A DNA stretch of 49,263 nucleotides from Pseudomonadota bacterium (GTDB taxonomy: Bacteria; Desulfobacterota; Desulfobulbia; Desulfobulbales; CALZHT01). This document shows, one piece after another, positions 10,401 through 18,433 of the stretch. Positions within the stretch are counted from its first letter, which is position 1. Every line of letters begins with the position of its first letter. The translations under genes and the position numbers were made by a program. The notes beneath the pieces were generated by a model, which was not told the DNA's origin, searched no databases, and saw only the letters and a list, made by a program, of their open reading frames with translations. The stretch covers positions 1 to 49,263 of the forward strand of contig JAHJJF010000063.1 of the NCBI GenBank assembly GCA_018823135.1, given 5' to 3'.

Positions 10401-13008
10401 TGCAGTAGTAGGCGCACAAGGCAATAAGGATGATGGTTATGGCGGGTCGGTTTATGTCTTTAAGCGAAAAGATGATGCCTGGATCGAACATACAAAACTT
10501 CTTCCGCCTGATACTGATCTTGTCTATAATTTTGGACGTTCCGTGTCCATTGACGGGGACTACGTCATAGTTGGTAGTAAAAATAATAATCCATATGGTG
10601 GGAATGCTTATATTTACAAGAGAGATGGTTGGCAATGGACTCGAGTAGCAAGGTTGGAGCCAAGTCTTGAAAGTAGTGTGAATTATGGCGATTCTGTTTC
10701 CATAAATGGTGATTATGCGATTGTTGGCGACTACAATAACAACCAATATGGGGAGAATGTATCAGCATATATTTACAAAAGAGAAGGTGAATCCTGGGCT
10801 GAAACTGCCCGAATACCCACAAGCTACCACAAAGATTTTGCTTATAGCTTCAGGGTTTCACTGTATGATGATCTTGCGGTTATCGGTTCCGGATATCTTG
10901 ATCCTGAAGGGTTGGGTAATGCGGGGGCTGCGGGAGATAGTGACAATGGTGGGGGGGCTGGTGCTGCGTATATTTTTCCAATACCGGAAGTCTACGTAGA
11001 TCTTGATGCAGGGCCACCTATAACTCCAACCGGCGAGGCGACCCTGTCCTGGCATTCGATTCAGGCGGATTCCTGTTTTATCGAACCAGAAATAGGGATT
11101 GTCCCATGTAACGGCACTCTCGCTATTTCAATTTCTGATACAACCACCTACACCATTCATGCCTCCGGTCCACTTGGAGAATCAACATCATCAACAACAG
11201 TAACTCTCGGCCCCGTGCCTCCGGAAGCCCATATTACAGCTTCGTCGTTAATACTTTTCGGGGGAGAATCAACCACTCTTTCCTGGAATTGGTCTGAGGG
11301 TGATACAGCTACTATTGATAATGGAATAGGCGAAGTTCCGGCAAGCGGATCTCTTACAGTTACTCCCATTGAAACGACTATATATACTTTGTCGGCAACA
11401 GGTTCGGGGGGAATAGCTAAAAACAGCGTGACGGTATTGGTGTTGTACCCCCCTGATATCAGTATTACTGCTGACCCTATGGACATTATGCAGGGAGAAC
11501 CAGCATATTTATCTTGGTCTATCGAGGATGCTTATACTGCGGAATTTACACAATCATATGGTTGGTCATCTATATATGTCTGGAGTAGAGAAGCAAGGGT
11601 ATATCCCACTCAGACAATGATTTATACAATTTCAGCTATTGGTAGAGGAGGATCAACTACTGATAGTATAACTGTCAATGTCCGACCGAGCCCCCCCGAA
11701 ATAGTTTTTTTTAATGCCCAGCCCACAAAAGTGGTTTTAGGCAATAGAGCATGGTTAGGTTGGGAAGTAAAATATGCAACAACGACTTCTATTGATAATG
11801 GGATAGGGATTGTGCCTAGTTATACAAGAAGAGATGTTCTTCCATTAGAAACTACAACATATACATTAACAGCTTCAGGTCCAGGGGGTGAGGTATCATC
11901 AAGTGTGACGATCGAGGTTGTCTCACCGCCGACAGCATCTATTTCAGCCACCCCCTCAACAATATTCAACGGTGAATCGGCAACTCTTGTTTGGTCAGCA
12001 TCCAACGTAGATACCGTGACCATTGAACCGGGAATCGGCATTATTACTGCCGATAGCTCGACGGTAATTGCGCCAACCCAGACGACTACCTACACCATCA
12101 CTGCGACAAATATTGCGGGAACGGCACAGGAAACAGTAACTGTTACCTCAATTGATCCTAATGCCTTCAGGGTGGAGATTGAAACCCCATTAGACGGCGA
12201 GATTATTGACAGGCCGAATATTTCCGTCAAGGGTACGATTTATAATGGGGGTAGTGATGAAATCGGAGTAACGGTGAACAGCATACCTGCCTTGGTCAGT
12301 GGCGACCAATACATTGCCAATCGGGTTATTCTTGAAGAAGGCGAGAATGTGATTACGGTGCAGGCGGAAATGGCGGATGGATCGATTTCAGACAAATCAA
12401 TTACGGTTTTCTACCAGCCCGGTGGGGATTACATTAGACTCATCTCAACAATGGAATCAGGCATTGCGCCGTTTGAGACCAGTTTGATTGTCCGCGGCAA
12501 CTTCGGTTTTGCCGGTGCTCCAACAATCACTGACTCAGGGCCGGGAGCAGTTGAGTATTTACCCGAGACTGAGGAGGACACATTTAAGGTGCGGATGACT
12601 ATACCTGGCGTCTACACCTTTACTGTTGAGGCGGTGGATGAATTGGGTGATCCTTATACAGACTCGGCATCAGTTCTAGTAATGGATAAAGCCGAGCTTG
12701 ATATTCTTCTCAAGGCCAAATGGGATGGGATGAAAGCAGCGTTGGCGGGGGGTGATATTGAAACCGGTCTGGCTCACTTTGTCGAAAAAGCCCGTGATCA
12801 ATACAGTGGGATGTTTAATGCTCTTGCTGTTCAACTGCCGCAGATCGTCTCAGAAATGCAACCGATTGAAATGATCTATACTGAGGACAATCGAGCGGAA
12901 TACAGGATTAACAGGATTCATGATATAAATGGCTCTCCTGTAATCATAACATACTATATCTATTTTACCCTTGACGAGAAAGGTCTCTGGAAGATTGAGA
13001 GTTTCTAA
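7456..13008 (+). CDS. Giant exported protein with two FG-GAP beta-propellers and Ig-like repeats
   Basis: This 1850-residue protein has a signal peptide (MKKLFLLLQLILCIVVF, cleavage near SGS). I chose ATG 7456 over the upstream TTG 7438 because AGGA lies 8 bp before it. Domain order, seen by repeats: an N-terminal beta-sandwich (30-130); two Ig-like repeats (130-290); a spacer domain; propeller 1 (about 395-770) with seven FG-GAP-type blades of the form 'FGxSVSISGDYAVVGA..GAAYVYKR..W'; one Ig-like repeat; propeller 2 (about 850-1178) with six such blades; five more Ig-like repeats of about 78 aa (1180-1575), each ending 'TTYTxTASGPGG'; a beta domain (GEIIDRPNISVKGT); a PKD-like domain; and a C-terminal NTF2-like domain of about 100 aa. 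It carries few cysteines and no sorting signal that I can see. It is probably a surface or secreted binding protein; the ligand is unknown. The two downstream genes follow closely. Confidence 0.85.
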   Translation: MKKLFLLLQLILCIVVFSSPVSGSTIFGPKTYTRSIGQTTVYTDTFQFSAGEALFTVENGSWNGEHRVDNQVSSATVSVNGIEIFRPSDFNQNVHLLETVLNLNSENTIVVELNGAPEGYLSISVFCQAETPSIALSAEQASIYTGEATTLEWNSTNAVSVSIEPAIGSVDLSGSISVSPLETTIYTISAVGPCETVTDQTTINVSDPPQPPTVLMSADPMTIYNGESAVLSWSSTNAETVSIDNGIGNVQVAGSLSVNPIVTTAYAISASGPGGTETATVIVEVLELNAEPTVTIIEPNNMQDIADAGFIIQWMDDAPVGNATVSLFYDVDNQGMDGKLIVAGINAELDGVGDEYFWDTSQISNGAFYVYAIIDDDVNEPVVAYSEYPVTVYHKSACLGAEKIVENYSKWLGYSGAMSGEYAIVGAPYSGSRYAYGKAYIYKNEAQGWVKKSELTPNDLKNHFTFGKSVAMDGDYAVVGADGEYSSYVTYVIGAAYVYKRDGENWVETAKLIPHDSSLRDKFGRTVAISGDYIFVGSLGNAFSVYVFKREGENWVEQTELFASDAVPGDQFGSSISISGDYAVIGAPSRDEEGVWNAGAVYVFKRDENGWHEQEKITLSNPKESDGFGSSLAIEGNTLIVGKGARNESGDDPYIAYVFKNDSTQWVEQARLSYKQKTSLMRSAHAVSISGDTAVIGIYDEENGSGAGAINVYKRYGDIWEDHLKITSCDGAPGNRFGTSVSISGDNIMVGAPHLYPLYDLNNGAIYFYDVPKVTVRIEADNEMIGFGESAILSWDSVNAESCVIIPDIGSVPPNGSVTITPSESIIYSIVAISPDGKATSNVKISVGPVKLKPARGVSLDRFGKAVAISENYAIIGADGGYSTLPGSAFIYKRDGYKWIEQAELKASDPNEEGEFGTVVDIDGDYAIVGAHKYENNSLIDSGAAYIFKREGESWAQHAKLLPDDNNQVDYFGNAVAISGEYAVVGAQGNKDDGYGGSVYVFKRKDDAWIEHTKLLPPDTDLVYNFGRSVSIDGDYVIVGSKNNNPYGGNAYIYKRDGWQWTRVARLEPSLESSVNYGDSVSINGDYAIVGDYNNNQYGENVSAYIYKREGESWAETARIPTSYHKDFAYSFRVSLYDDLAVIGSGYLDPEGLGNAGAAGDSDNGGGAGAAYIFPIPEVYVDLDAGPPITPTGEATLSWHSIQADSCFIEPEIGIVPCNGTLAISISDTTTYTIHASGPLGESTSSTTVTLGPVPPEAHITASSLILFGGESTTLSWNWSEGDTATIDNGIGEVPASGSLTVTPIETTIYTLSATGSGGIAKNSVTVLVLYPPDISITADPMDIMQGEPAYLSWSIEDAYTAEFTQSYGWSSIYVWSREARVYPTQTMIYTISAIGRGGSTTDSITVNVRPSPPEIVFFNAQPTKVVLGNRAWLGWEVKYATTTSIDNGIGIVPSYTRRDVLPLETTTYTLTASGPGGEVSSSVTIEVVSPPTASISATPSTIFNGESATLVWSASNVDTVTIEPGIGIITADSSTVIAPTQTTTYTITATNIAGTAQETVTVTSIDPNAFRVEIETPLDGEIIDRPNISVKGTIYNGGSDEIGVTVNSIPALVSGDQYIANRVILEEGENVITVQAEMADGSISDKSITVFYQPGGDYIRLISTMESGIAPFETSLIVRGNFGFAGAPTITDSGPGAVEYLPETEEDTFKVRMTIPGVYTFTVEAVDELGDPYTDSASVLVMDKAELDILLKAKWDGMKAALAGGDIETGLAHFVEKARDQYSGMFNALAVQLPQIVSEMQPIEMIYTEDNRAEYRINRIHDINGSPVIITYYIYFTLDEKGLWKIESF

Positions 13009-13029
13009 AACATGCATGGAGAAATATTC

Positions 13030-13563
13030 ATGAAATGTATCAAAAATCTGGTGTTCATTATTATTGCCCTGGGCCTGTGTTCGGGATGCGCCATCACGAA
13101 AAGTTACGGGCCATACATGGGCAAGGTGGTGGTCAAGGAAACCGAGGAACCCATAGAGGGCGCCGTGGTCTTCATGCGGTTTTATACTGAAGGGATTTAT
13201 TCCGTAACCGATTTTGCCGATGCAGTGGAGGTCCTTACCGATGCCAACGGGGAATTCAACATAAAACACAGGGTATTTGCCTTCAGGCCGTTTCAGGTGT
13301 GGCAACCACACTCACAGACAATCATTTTCAAGCCGGGTTATGGTGCGTTTCCTCGGCATCGAGGAACAAGTATCAGTCAATGGCAGGATGGAGAATTTCC
13401 TGAAAACCAGTATGTGACCATCAAGTTGCCGAAGTTGAAGACCAGGGAGGGGAGAAGGGATAATCTCAGTAATTTATATCCAGGGTCGGCACCACCTGAA
13501 GCATACAGAACATTACAAAGTCTTGAAGAAATTGAAAGGAAAGCTGTTGGTTTGAATCCTTAA
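13030..13563 (+). CDS. Lipoprotein with carboxypeptidase-regulatory-like beta domain
   Basis: This is a probable 177-residue lipoprotein. The start at 13030 is preferred over 13012 because GGAGA lies 8 bp upstream and a signal peptide follows directly. The signal ends in LCSGC, so Cys20 is the likely lipidated residue; the -3 position is Cys, which is somewhat unusual. The next stretch (GKVVVKETEEPIEGAVVFMRF, then LTDANGEFNIK) has the pattern of a carboxypeptidase-regulatory-like or transthyretin-like beta sandwich, commonly found in cell-surface proteins. No catalytic motif is seen. It starts 21 bp after the giant protein and ends 21 bp before the phospholipase-like gene, so the three are very likely one transcript. 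Confidence 0.75.
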   Translation: MKCIKNLVFIIIALGLCSGCAITKSYGPYMGKVVVKETEEPIEGAVVFMRFYTEGIYSVTDFADAVEVLTDANGEFNIKHRVFAFRPFQVWQPHSQTIIFKPGYGAFPRHRGTSISQWQDGEFPENQYVTIKLPKLKTREGRRDNLSNLYPGSAPPEAYRTLQSLEEIERKAVGLNP

Positions 13564-13584
13564 CACATGAATCTGGTATAAAAT

Positions 13585-15843
13585 ATGAAATACAAACATT
13601 TTGTTGTTCTACTTGTTGTATATTACTTCGTATATTCATCATGTTATGCTTATGACGATGAAAAAGTTCATCCAGAAATAAACATTAATGCCGCTAACCA
13701 GTCGATTTTAAAAACTACAAATCTTCTGAATATGATTGGCTTTACATATGGATTAGATACTTACATTGTAAAAGATAATGTAAAACTCACTATTGAAAGG
13801 TGGATTGGTCGTGGCGGCACAGACGAAGACGGTGCAATCTATGGATTCAGGTATCTCAGGCACTTTCATAACCCCCTAAAACCATGGGATGAAGCAGGGC
13901 TTGATATTTTTCTCTGGCCTTATTTCAGGTCATCCATTGTCTGGTCGCAATTAAATACCGCGACACTCTTTTTCCCCAACTATAATTCCTGGGAATGGGC
14001 CAGGGAGTATTATTATCAGGCTTTAAAAACCGGTGATGAAAAGTATTTTGCCGACACCTTCAAGTCAGTCGGACATCTGACTCACCTGGTAGCCGACATG
14101 GCGGTTCCCGTGCATGTCAGGAATGATTCGCATCCCTTGGGAGGTATCATTATGGAACCCACCTGGCGCAAAGATCCTTATGAAAAGTGGGCTTCAAAAG
14201 TAGAAAACCAGCCAAAAATCAATTACAATTTTCCGAACGATCCTGCCAGCCGTTTCAAGATCGATCCGTCAATATTCACGAAACTCGACCATAAGACGGA
14301 TGCTGATAAAGCCCTTGCTCCTTATCCCATATCAGCCCTTTGGGATCAGAACGAATACACTACAGCAAATCCAGACAAGCTTATAACCCAGACCTCAAAT
14401 CTCGGCCTGGCCGAATATACCAATGCTAATTTTTTCAGCAAAGACACCGTATTCAGCAGTGATTTCCCGCATCCTGCTGAGAATGACACGGATGTCTGGC
14501 TAATCGACTGGAATAATCCTGAGGAAGTTGATGCCAGAGATGGGTTTAAAGATAATAAAATCTATATTCATGGAAATGTAGGAGACGGTAAGGTGATCAG
14601 ACTGGCCTCCTTGGGTTACCTGGCCCGGGAATGTCTGATTGGTGGCTATTATGATTTTACTCCTTACGGACAGGACGACTTTGTACATGAAGATTATGTA
14701 TCCGTACTCGTTCCAAGAGCCGTTGGGTACTCTACTGCTCTTATTGATTATTTTTTTCGCGGGACTCTTGATATAAGCGAGCCGTCTGGGCATGTCTATT
14801 CGGTTGCAGATGGAGCAAGGCTTTTGGAATTTGATTTTGGAAACGGCCCTGTACTGATGCCGGCATTCACTACTATTAAGGCAAAGGTGAGAAACACGAC
14901 ACCCGACGAAATCATGCAGGGGGGGGAAATGATAGCCGTAGCCAGGTATAAACGGCGCACTGATTATCAGCCCGATCTTTCAACTGATCCGCCGAGTCAA
15001 ACATCGAGAGAAGCGGATTATTCCTATTCGACCTCCGATTTTTGGAACGTGCCCGCAGAAACAATGAGTACTGGCGATTGGGTCCAATTTGATTTCGATT
15101 TTTCCGGCGATCCCATACCTGTTGGAATTACCGACCTTTCATTACGAGTGGTATTTTACGGTACGCTTGGTGATGAAAAGGATGTGGCGGTGGCAGTCGG
15201 CATGAAAAACTTAAGTGAACCGGATCATCATGTGCTATGGAACTCAACAGACCAGGTGGTGATTGACAATCAACTATATACTGCGGATCAGATCCGGAAT
15301 GATCCGGCAATGCTCGATTATGTGGACAAGAACAACAATGACGTTTTGAATGAGATATCCGAGGGAGAACCGTATATCGATCCTTATGATGTAACCTATC
15401 AGTTATCATTTTCATTGCTCGACCCACAGACCAATCAGGTCATACCCTACCTTGCAGCGCAGGTTAACAATTTGCCTGCAGGGAGATACTCCAGGTTGAT
15501 TATTCTCACGGACAAGCCTGATCCGGATACAAGCTGGATAACTGTTGTGAATTCTTCAGTCATAGAAAGTTCGGCTGAATATTATTCTTTTTCAAGTGCC
15601 AGGGCCCAGGAAGAGAGAGACCCGGACGGAAATATCATATGGCCAATCCCAACTCCTCTTAAGCCCCAACAGCCAGGTACATATAGAGGAACCCGGCAAC
15701 ATCATTATCTTGCTGAATGGTACTGCTGGATTGCGGATGTTGATTTGCTGCTCCAGAATGTTCCTTGTGATCCGCTTGCCGATGAACGGCCAATTCCAAC
15801 AGATCTTACACCTTATCCTGTGGATGTGATGCCGTTCCCATGA
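13585..15843 (+). CDS. Exported zinc-dependent phospholipase C-like protein with long beta-rich C-terminus
   Basis: This 752-residue protein has an N-terminal signal (MKYKHFVVLLVVYYFVYSS, cleavage near CYA). Residues 163-177 give the zinc-site pattern of the phospholipase C/S1-P1 nuclease fold, G-x3-H-x3-D-x3-P-x-H (G163, H167, D171, P175, H177). An early His in VHPEIN (about 29) and HFHNP (about 93) are further candidate ligands. The substrate could be a phospholipid or a nucleic acid; the family is clear but the activity is not. Residues from about 400 onward are beta-rich and have no family I recognise. A run of eight G at 14919-14926 lies inside the frame. It is the third gene of the exported cluster. 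A 60-bp gap with nothing notable separates it from the convergent hepT. Confidence 0.75.
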   Translation: MKYKHFVVLLVVYYFVYSSCYAYDDEKVHPEININAANQSILKTTNLLNMIGFTYGLDTYIVKDNVKLTIERWIGRGGTDEDGAIYGFRYLRHFHNPLKPWDEAGLDIFLWPYFRSSIVWSQLNTATLFFPNYNSWEWAREYYYQALKTGDEKYFADTFKSVGHLTHLVADMAVPVHVRNDSHPLGGIIMEPTWRKDPYEKWASKVENQPKINYNFPNDPASRFKIDPSIFTKLDHKTDADKALAPYPISALWDQNEYTTANPDKLITQTSNLGLAEYTNANFFSKDTVFSSDFPHPAENDTDVWLIDWNNPEEVDARDGFKDNKIYIHGNVGDGKVIRLASLGYLARECLIGGYYDFTPYGQDDFVHEDYVSVLVPRAVGYSTALIDYFFRGTLDISEPSGHVYSVADGARLLEFDFGNGPVLMPAFTTIKAKVRNTTPDEIMQGGEMIAVARYKRRTDYQPDLSTDPPSQTSREADYSYSTSDFWNVPAETMSTGDWVQFDFDFSGDPIPVGITDLSLRVVFYGTLGDEKDVAVAVGMKNLSEPDHHVLWNSTDQVVIDNQLYTADQIRNDPAMLDYVDKNNNDVLNEISEGEPYIDPYDVTYQLSFSLLDPQTNQVIPYLAAQVNNLPAGRYSRLIILTDKPDPDTSWITVVNSSVIESSAEYYSFSSARAQEERDPDGNIIWPIPTPLKPQQPGTYRGTRQHHYLAEWYCWIADVDLLLQNVPCDPLADERPIPTDLTPYPVDVMPFP

Positions 15844-15903
15844 AGAAAGCAAAAAGCTATACTAGACAAGGTTTGTGCAGAGACGTTGATGGGGAATGAA
15901 GGG

Positions 15904-16233
15904 TTATGATTTCAGGTTATTGAGAATGACTTGTTTTAATTCCGGAAGGTTGTTCTCGATTACATTCCAGACCGTATTCAGGTCCACACCCATATATTGA
16001 TGGATGAGAATATCCCGGAGACCGGCAATATCTCTCCAGATTATTTCTGGATTATTGCTTTTAAAGTCTTCACTTAATCGTTTTACCGCTTCTCCGATAA
16101 TCTCTAAATTTCTGATAATTGCATCCTGCCAATGAGATGTTGACATGAAAGTTTCTCTACCGACACGGGAATAGGTCTCTATCTTTTCAATAGAGTCGAG
16201 GATGTGATGAAGATAAACGGAATCCTTTTTCAT
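15904..16233 (-). CDS. hepT: HepT-like toxin (DUF86 ribonuclease family)
   Basis: HepT proteins are small helical HEPN-domain toxins with RNase activity, neutralised by their MntA partner. The active motif R-x4-6-H-x-Y is present as RDILIHQY at about residues 73-80. The 109-aa length is normal. Its start overlaps the mntA stop by 4 bp (ATGA), the usual coupling of these two genes. It is convergent with the phospholipase-like gene. The sequence appears intact with no broken frame. Confidence 0.9.
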   Translation of the reverse strand: MKKDSVYLHHILDSIEKIETYSRVGRETFMSTSHWQDAIIRNLEIIGEAVKRLSEDFKSNNPEIIWRDIAGLRDILIHQYMGVDLNTVWNVIENNLPELKQVILNNLKS

Positions 16234-16520
16234 AAGGCAATAGAGTCTCGGAGGACATCCTTTCTGATATAAGGAGAGAGTGCTTGTTCTGTGAGAACAT
16301 CCACCTTCTTATGGATGAGATCTTCAATTTCATGTTTCATGGCAATAAGATCGAGAAGGGATCTTCCTGGCTCCATCTCAACCAAAAAGTCAATATCACT
16401 TTCCGGGTGATCATCACCCCGTGCCAATGAGCCAAATAGCCTTAATGAAATTGCACCATGAGATTGAGCGATAGATAAAATTTCTTCTTTTTTATTTTGT
16501 AGAATTTTCATCAAATTCAT
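16230..16520 (-). CDS. mntA: MntA-like nucleotidyltransferase antitoxin
   Basis: This is a minimal nucleotidyltransferase. In known HepT/MntA pairs it silences HepT by adding AMP to the tyrosine of the RX4-6HXY motif. The nucleotidyltransferase signature G-S-x10-D-x-D is seen as FGSLARGDDHPESDIDFLV. The frame is open upstream to a TTG at 16577, but the family normally begins close to the MKILQNKKEEI segment, so I place the start at ATG 16520, with 16511 as an alternative. No strong ribosome-binding site is seen. It overlaps hepT by 4 bp. Confidence 0.88.
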   Translation of the reverse strand: MNLMKILQNKKEEILSIAQSHGAISLRLFGSLARGDDHPESDIDFLVEMEPGRSLLDLIAMKHEIEDLIHKKVDVLTEQALSPYIRKDVLRDSIAL

Positions 16521-16680
16521 TCTTAGAGTCTCAATATATGAATTATGGGAAAAAGTATGATTAGAATATATTGACAAATTCTTTGCATTAAGTCGAGTTT
16601 GAATTAATGCATGAAAAAGTAATGTGTGTTCTGTCGGTCTCCTTTTTGGTGGGGTCTCTGTTTGTCTGGAATGAGGCGAT

Positions 16681-18396
16681 TTACTTTAACATGAGGTTTG
16701 CCATGTTGAGGTGGGTGACGTATTGATTAATTCCGGAAACGATATTTTCAGCAACGGTTGAGAGGTATTTATCGCTTTTCAGGCGTTTTTCTTCCTCCGG
16801 GTTCGAGAGAAAGGAGATCTCGACAAGGATGGAAGGCATCTGGGCACCGACCAGGACGATGAACGGCGCTCTTTTTACGCCCAGGTTGGTGATGTTCGGG
16901 TAATGGCTGTTGAGGCCGGTCACCATATTATCCTGAATGTATTCAGCAAGTTTTGCCGACTCCTGTATCTTTGAATTTTGGATAAGGTCCATGAGGATTG
17001 CCTGCAGATTGCTCATCTGGCCTGCTGATGTAGCGTTTTCACGGGCGGCAAGTTTCATGGCTTCGGCGTTTGAAGTGAGATCGAGGAAATAGGTTTCGAT
17101 TCCTTTGACATCGCTTGAGGGTGCAGCATTCACATGGATGGAGATAAACAGGTCGCCGTTCCTGCTGTTGGCAATGGCGGTACGCTCTTCCAGAGGAACA
17201 AAAATGTCGCTGTCCCGCGTGAGAACAACTTCAGAGCCGATTTCTGATTTAAGAAAACCAGCGACTTTTTTGGCAATTTTGAGCACAACATCTTTTTCCT
17301 TGAGACCACTGGGGCTTATGGCGCCGCAGTCTTTTCCGCCATGGCCCGGATCAATGATTACCCGGTTGATGCCAAGGCCAAGCTGTCGTGCAATGGATAA
17401 TGGCTGAGTGGACTGGATTTTTTCTTGATTTTCTTTTTCAACCTTCTTTGTTCCGCGAACATCGATCACCACGCGGAACGGCTCTTTCAAGCTGAAAATT
17501 TTATAATCGCCGATTGACTGGGCATCAAGCACAACCCGGACATTGTCGGCAGAATATTGCGAACTGCGGGCCTGCTGTATCAGACCATCCTGGATGGGAA
17601 CGGTCGCTTGGAAATTATCAGGGATTTGACAATTTTCAAGGTCGATGAACAGGCGTTTTGAATGGTTCTGGTCTTTATTGAGCATGTAATCTTTAAAAAC
17701 AACCGGAGATGTGGTTTCAATTACTACCCGGGTATAATCCTCGTTTGACCAGAATCGCAGGGGCTGCAAAGATGCTTTTTCCACACCGGATGGGGAGATT
17801 TTTGACGAGCTGTCGAGCATTTGCAGCATTTCATCGGCGGATAGGTTCTGGCGTGTGCTTGGTTGCAGTTTTTTAAGCTGTGCAGCCGCGGTCTGTGCCA
17901 TATCTCCATCCGGGTAGAGGGCAACTATTTTTGCAAAGACCCGGGCGGCATGGTCACTGTCTTTTTTGTCATCGAGATAAATTTCCCCCACCGCATAGAG
18001 GGAGTCGTCCGCAAGCCGGTGCCCGGAAAAAAGCGAGGCCACGTCTTCATAGTAGGCAAGGGCCTCGCCCAGGTCCAGGGGGTTGTTCGACCAGGAGTAC
18101 ATGGTGCGGTACATTCTGGCCATCATGAAAAGCGAAGAAGGTGCATGCTGATCATCCGGGTCGGCAAGATAGACCTGTCTGAAATTGTGTATCCCCTGAA
18201 GCCATTCCACCCGTGAGCGCGATTGTTTTGTATCTTTTACCAGTTTGTTGAAAGAGGATTTTGCCTGGCGATACTGTTGACTTAAATTGTCTTTTGCAGT
18301 GGATGTTGCCGGATCTGCCAGTAGAATGCAGGCAGCTAACAACGGGATCAGCAGGCAAAGGAGACGGGATTGTAAAGAGATGACGGGCTGTGTCAT
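16681..18396 (-). CDS. N-acetylmuramoyl-L-alanine amidase with TPR-like and AMIN regions
   Basis: This is a periplasmic zinc amidase that cuts the peptide stem from glycan strands during cell separation. Start 18396 (MTQPVISLQ) has AGG about 7 bp upstream and a signal peptide right after it; the longer frame to 18444 would overlap mutS. Order: signal peptide to about residue 35; helical TPR-like repeats (40-190); an AMIN-type beta domain (about 215-315) that would bind peptidoglycan or the divisome; Amidase_3 domain from about 340 with zinc ligands in DPGHGG, LKEKDV and SIHVNA, and the catalytic Glu in ILVEISFLSN. It is the last gene after mutS, 37 bp away. It is similar in role to AmiC. Confidence 0.92.
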   Translation of the reverse strand: MTQPVISLQSRLLCLLIPLLAACILLADPATSTAKDNLSQQYRQAKSSFNKLVKDTKQSRSRVEWLQGIHNFRQVYLADPDDQHAPSSLFMMARMYRTMYSWSNNPLDLGEALAYYEDVASLFSGHRLADDSLYAVGEIYLDDKKDSDHAARVFAKIVALYPDGDMAQTAAAQLKKLQPSTRQNLSADEMLQMLDSSSKISPSGVEKASLQPLRFWSNEDYTRVVIETTSPVVFKDYMLNKDQNHSKRLFIDLENCQIPDNFQATVPIQDGLIQQARSSQYSADNVRVVLDAQSIGDYKIFSLKEPFRVVIDVRGTKKVEKENQEKIQSTQPLSIARQLGLGINRVIIDPGHGGKDCGAISPSGLKEKDVVLKIAKKVAGFLKSEIGSEVVLTRDSDIFVPLEERTAIANSRNGDLFISIHVNAAPSSDVKGIETYFLDLTSNAEAMKLAARENATSAGQMSNLQAILMDLIQNSKIQESAKLAEYIQDNMVTGLNSHYPNITNLGVKRAPFIVLVGAQMPSILVEISFLSNPEEEKRLKSDKYLSTVAENIVSGINQYVTHLNMANLMLK

Positions 18397-18433
18397 TTTG
18401 AACCTGTTGCGGATGAAGTAAAATGAGTGTTTG

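Noticed and set aside
12850-13311. Minus-strand frame across the end of the giant gene and the lipoprotein
   Set aside because: Shadow frame; the plus-strand genes have a signal peptide, lipobox and good start sites.
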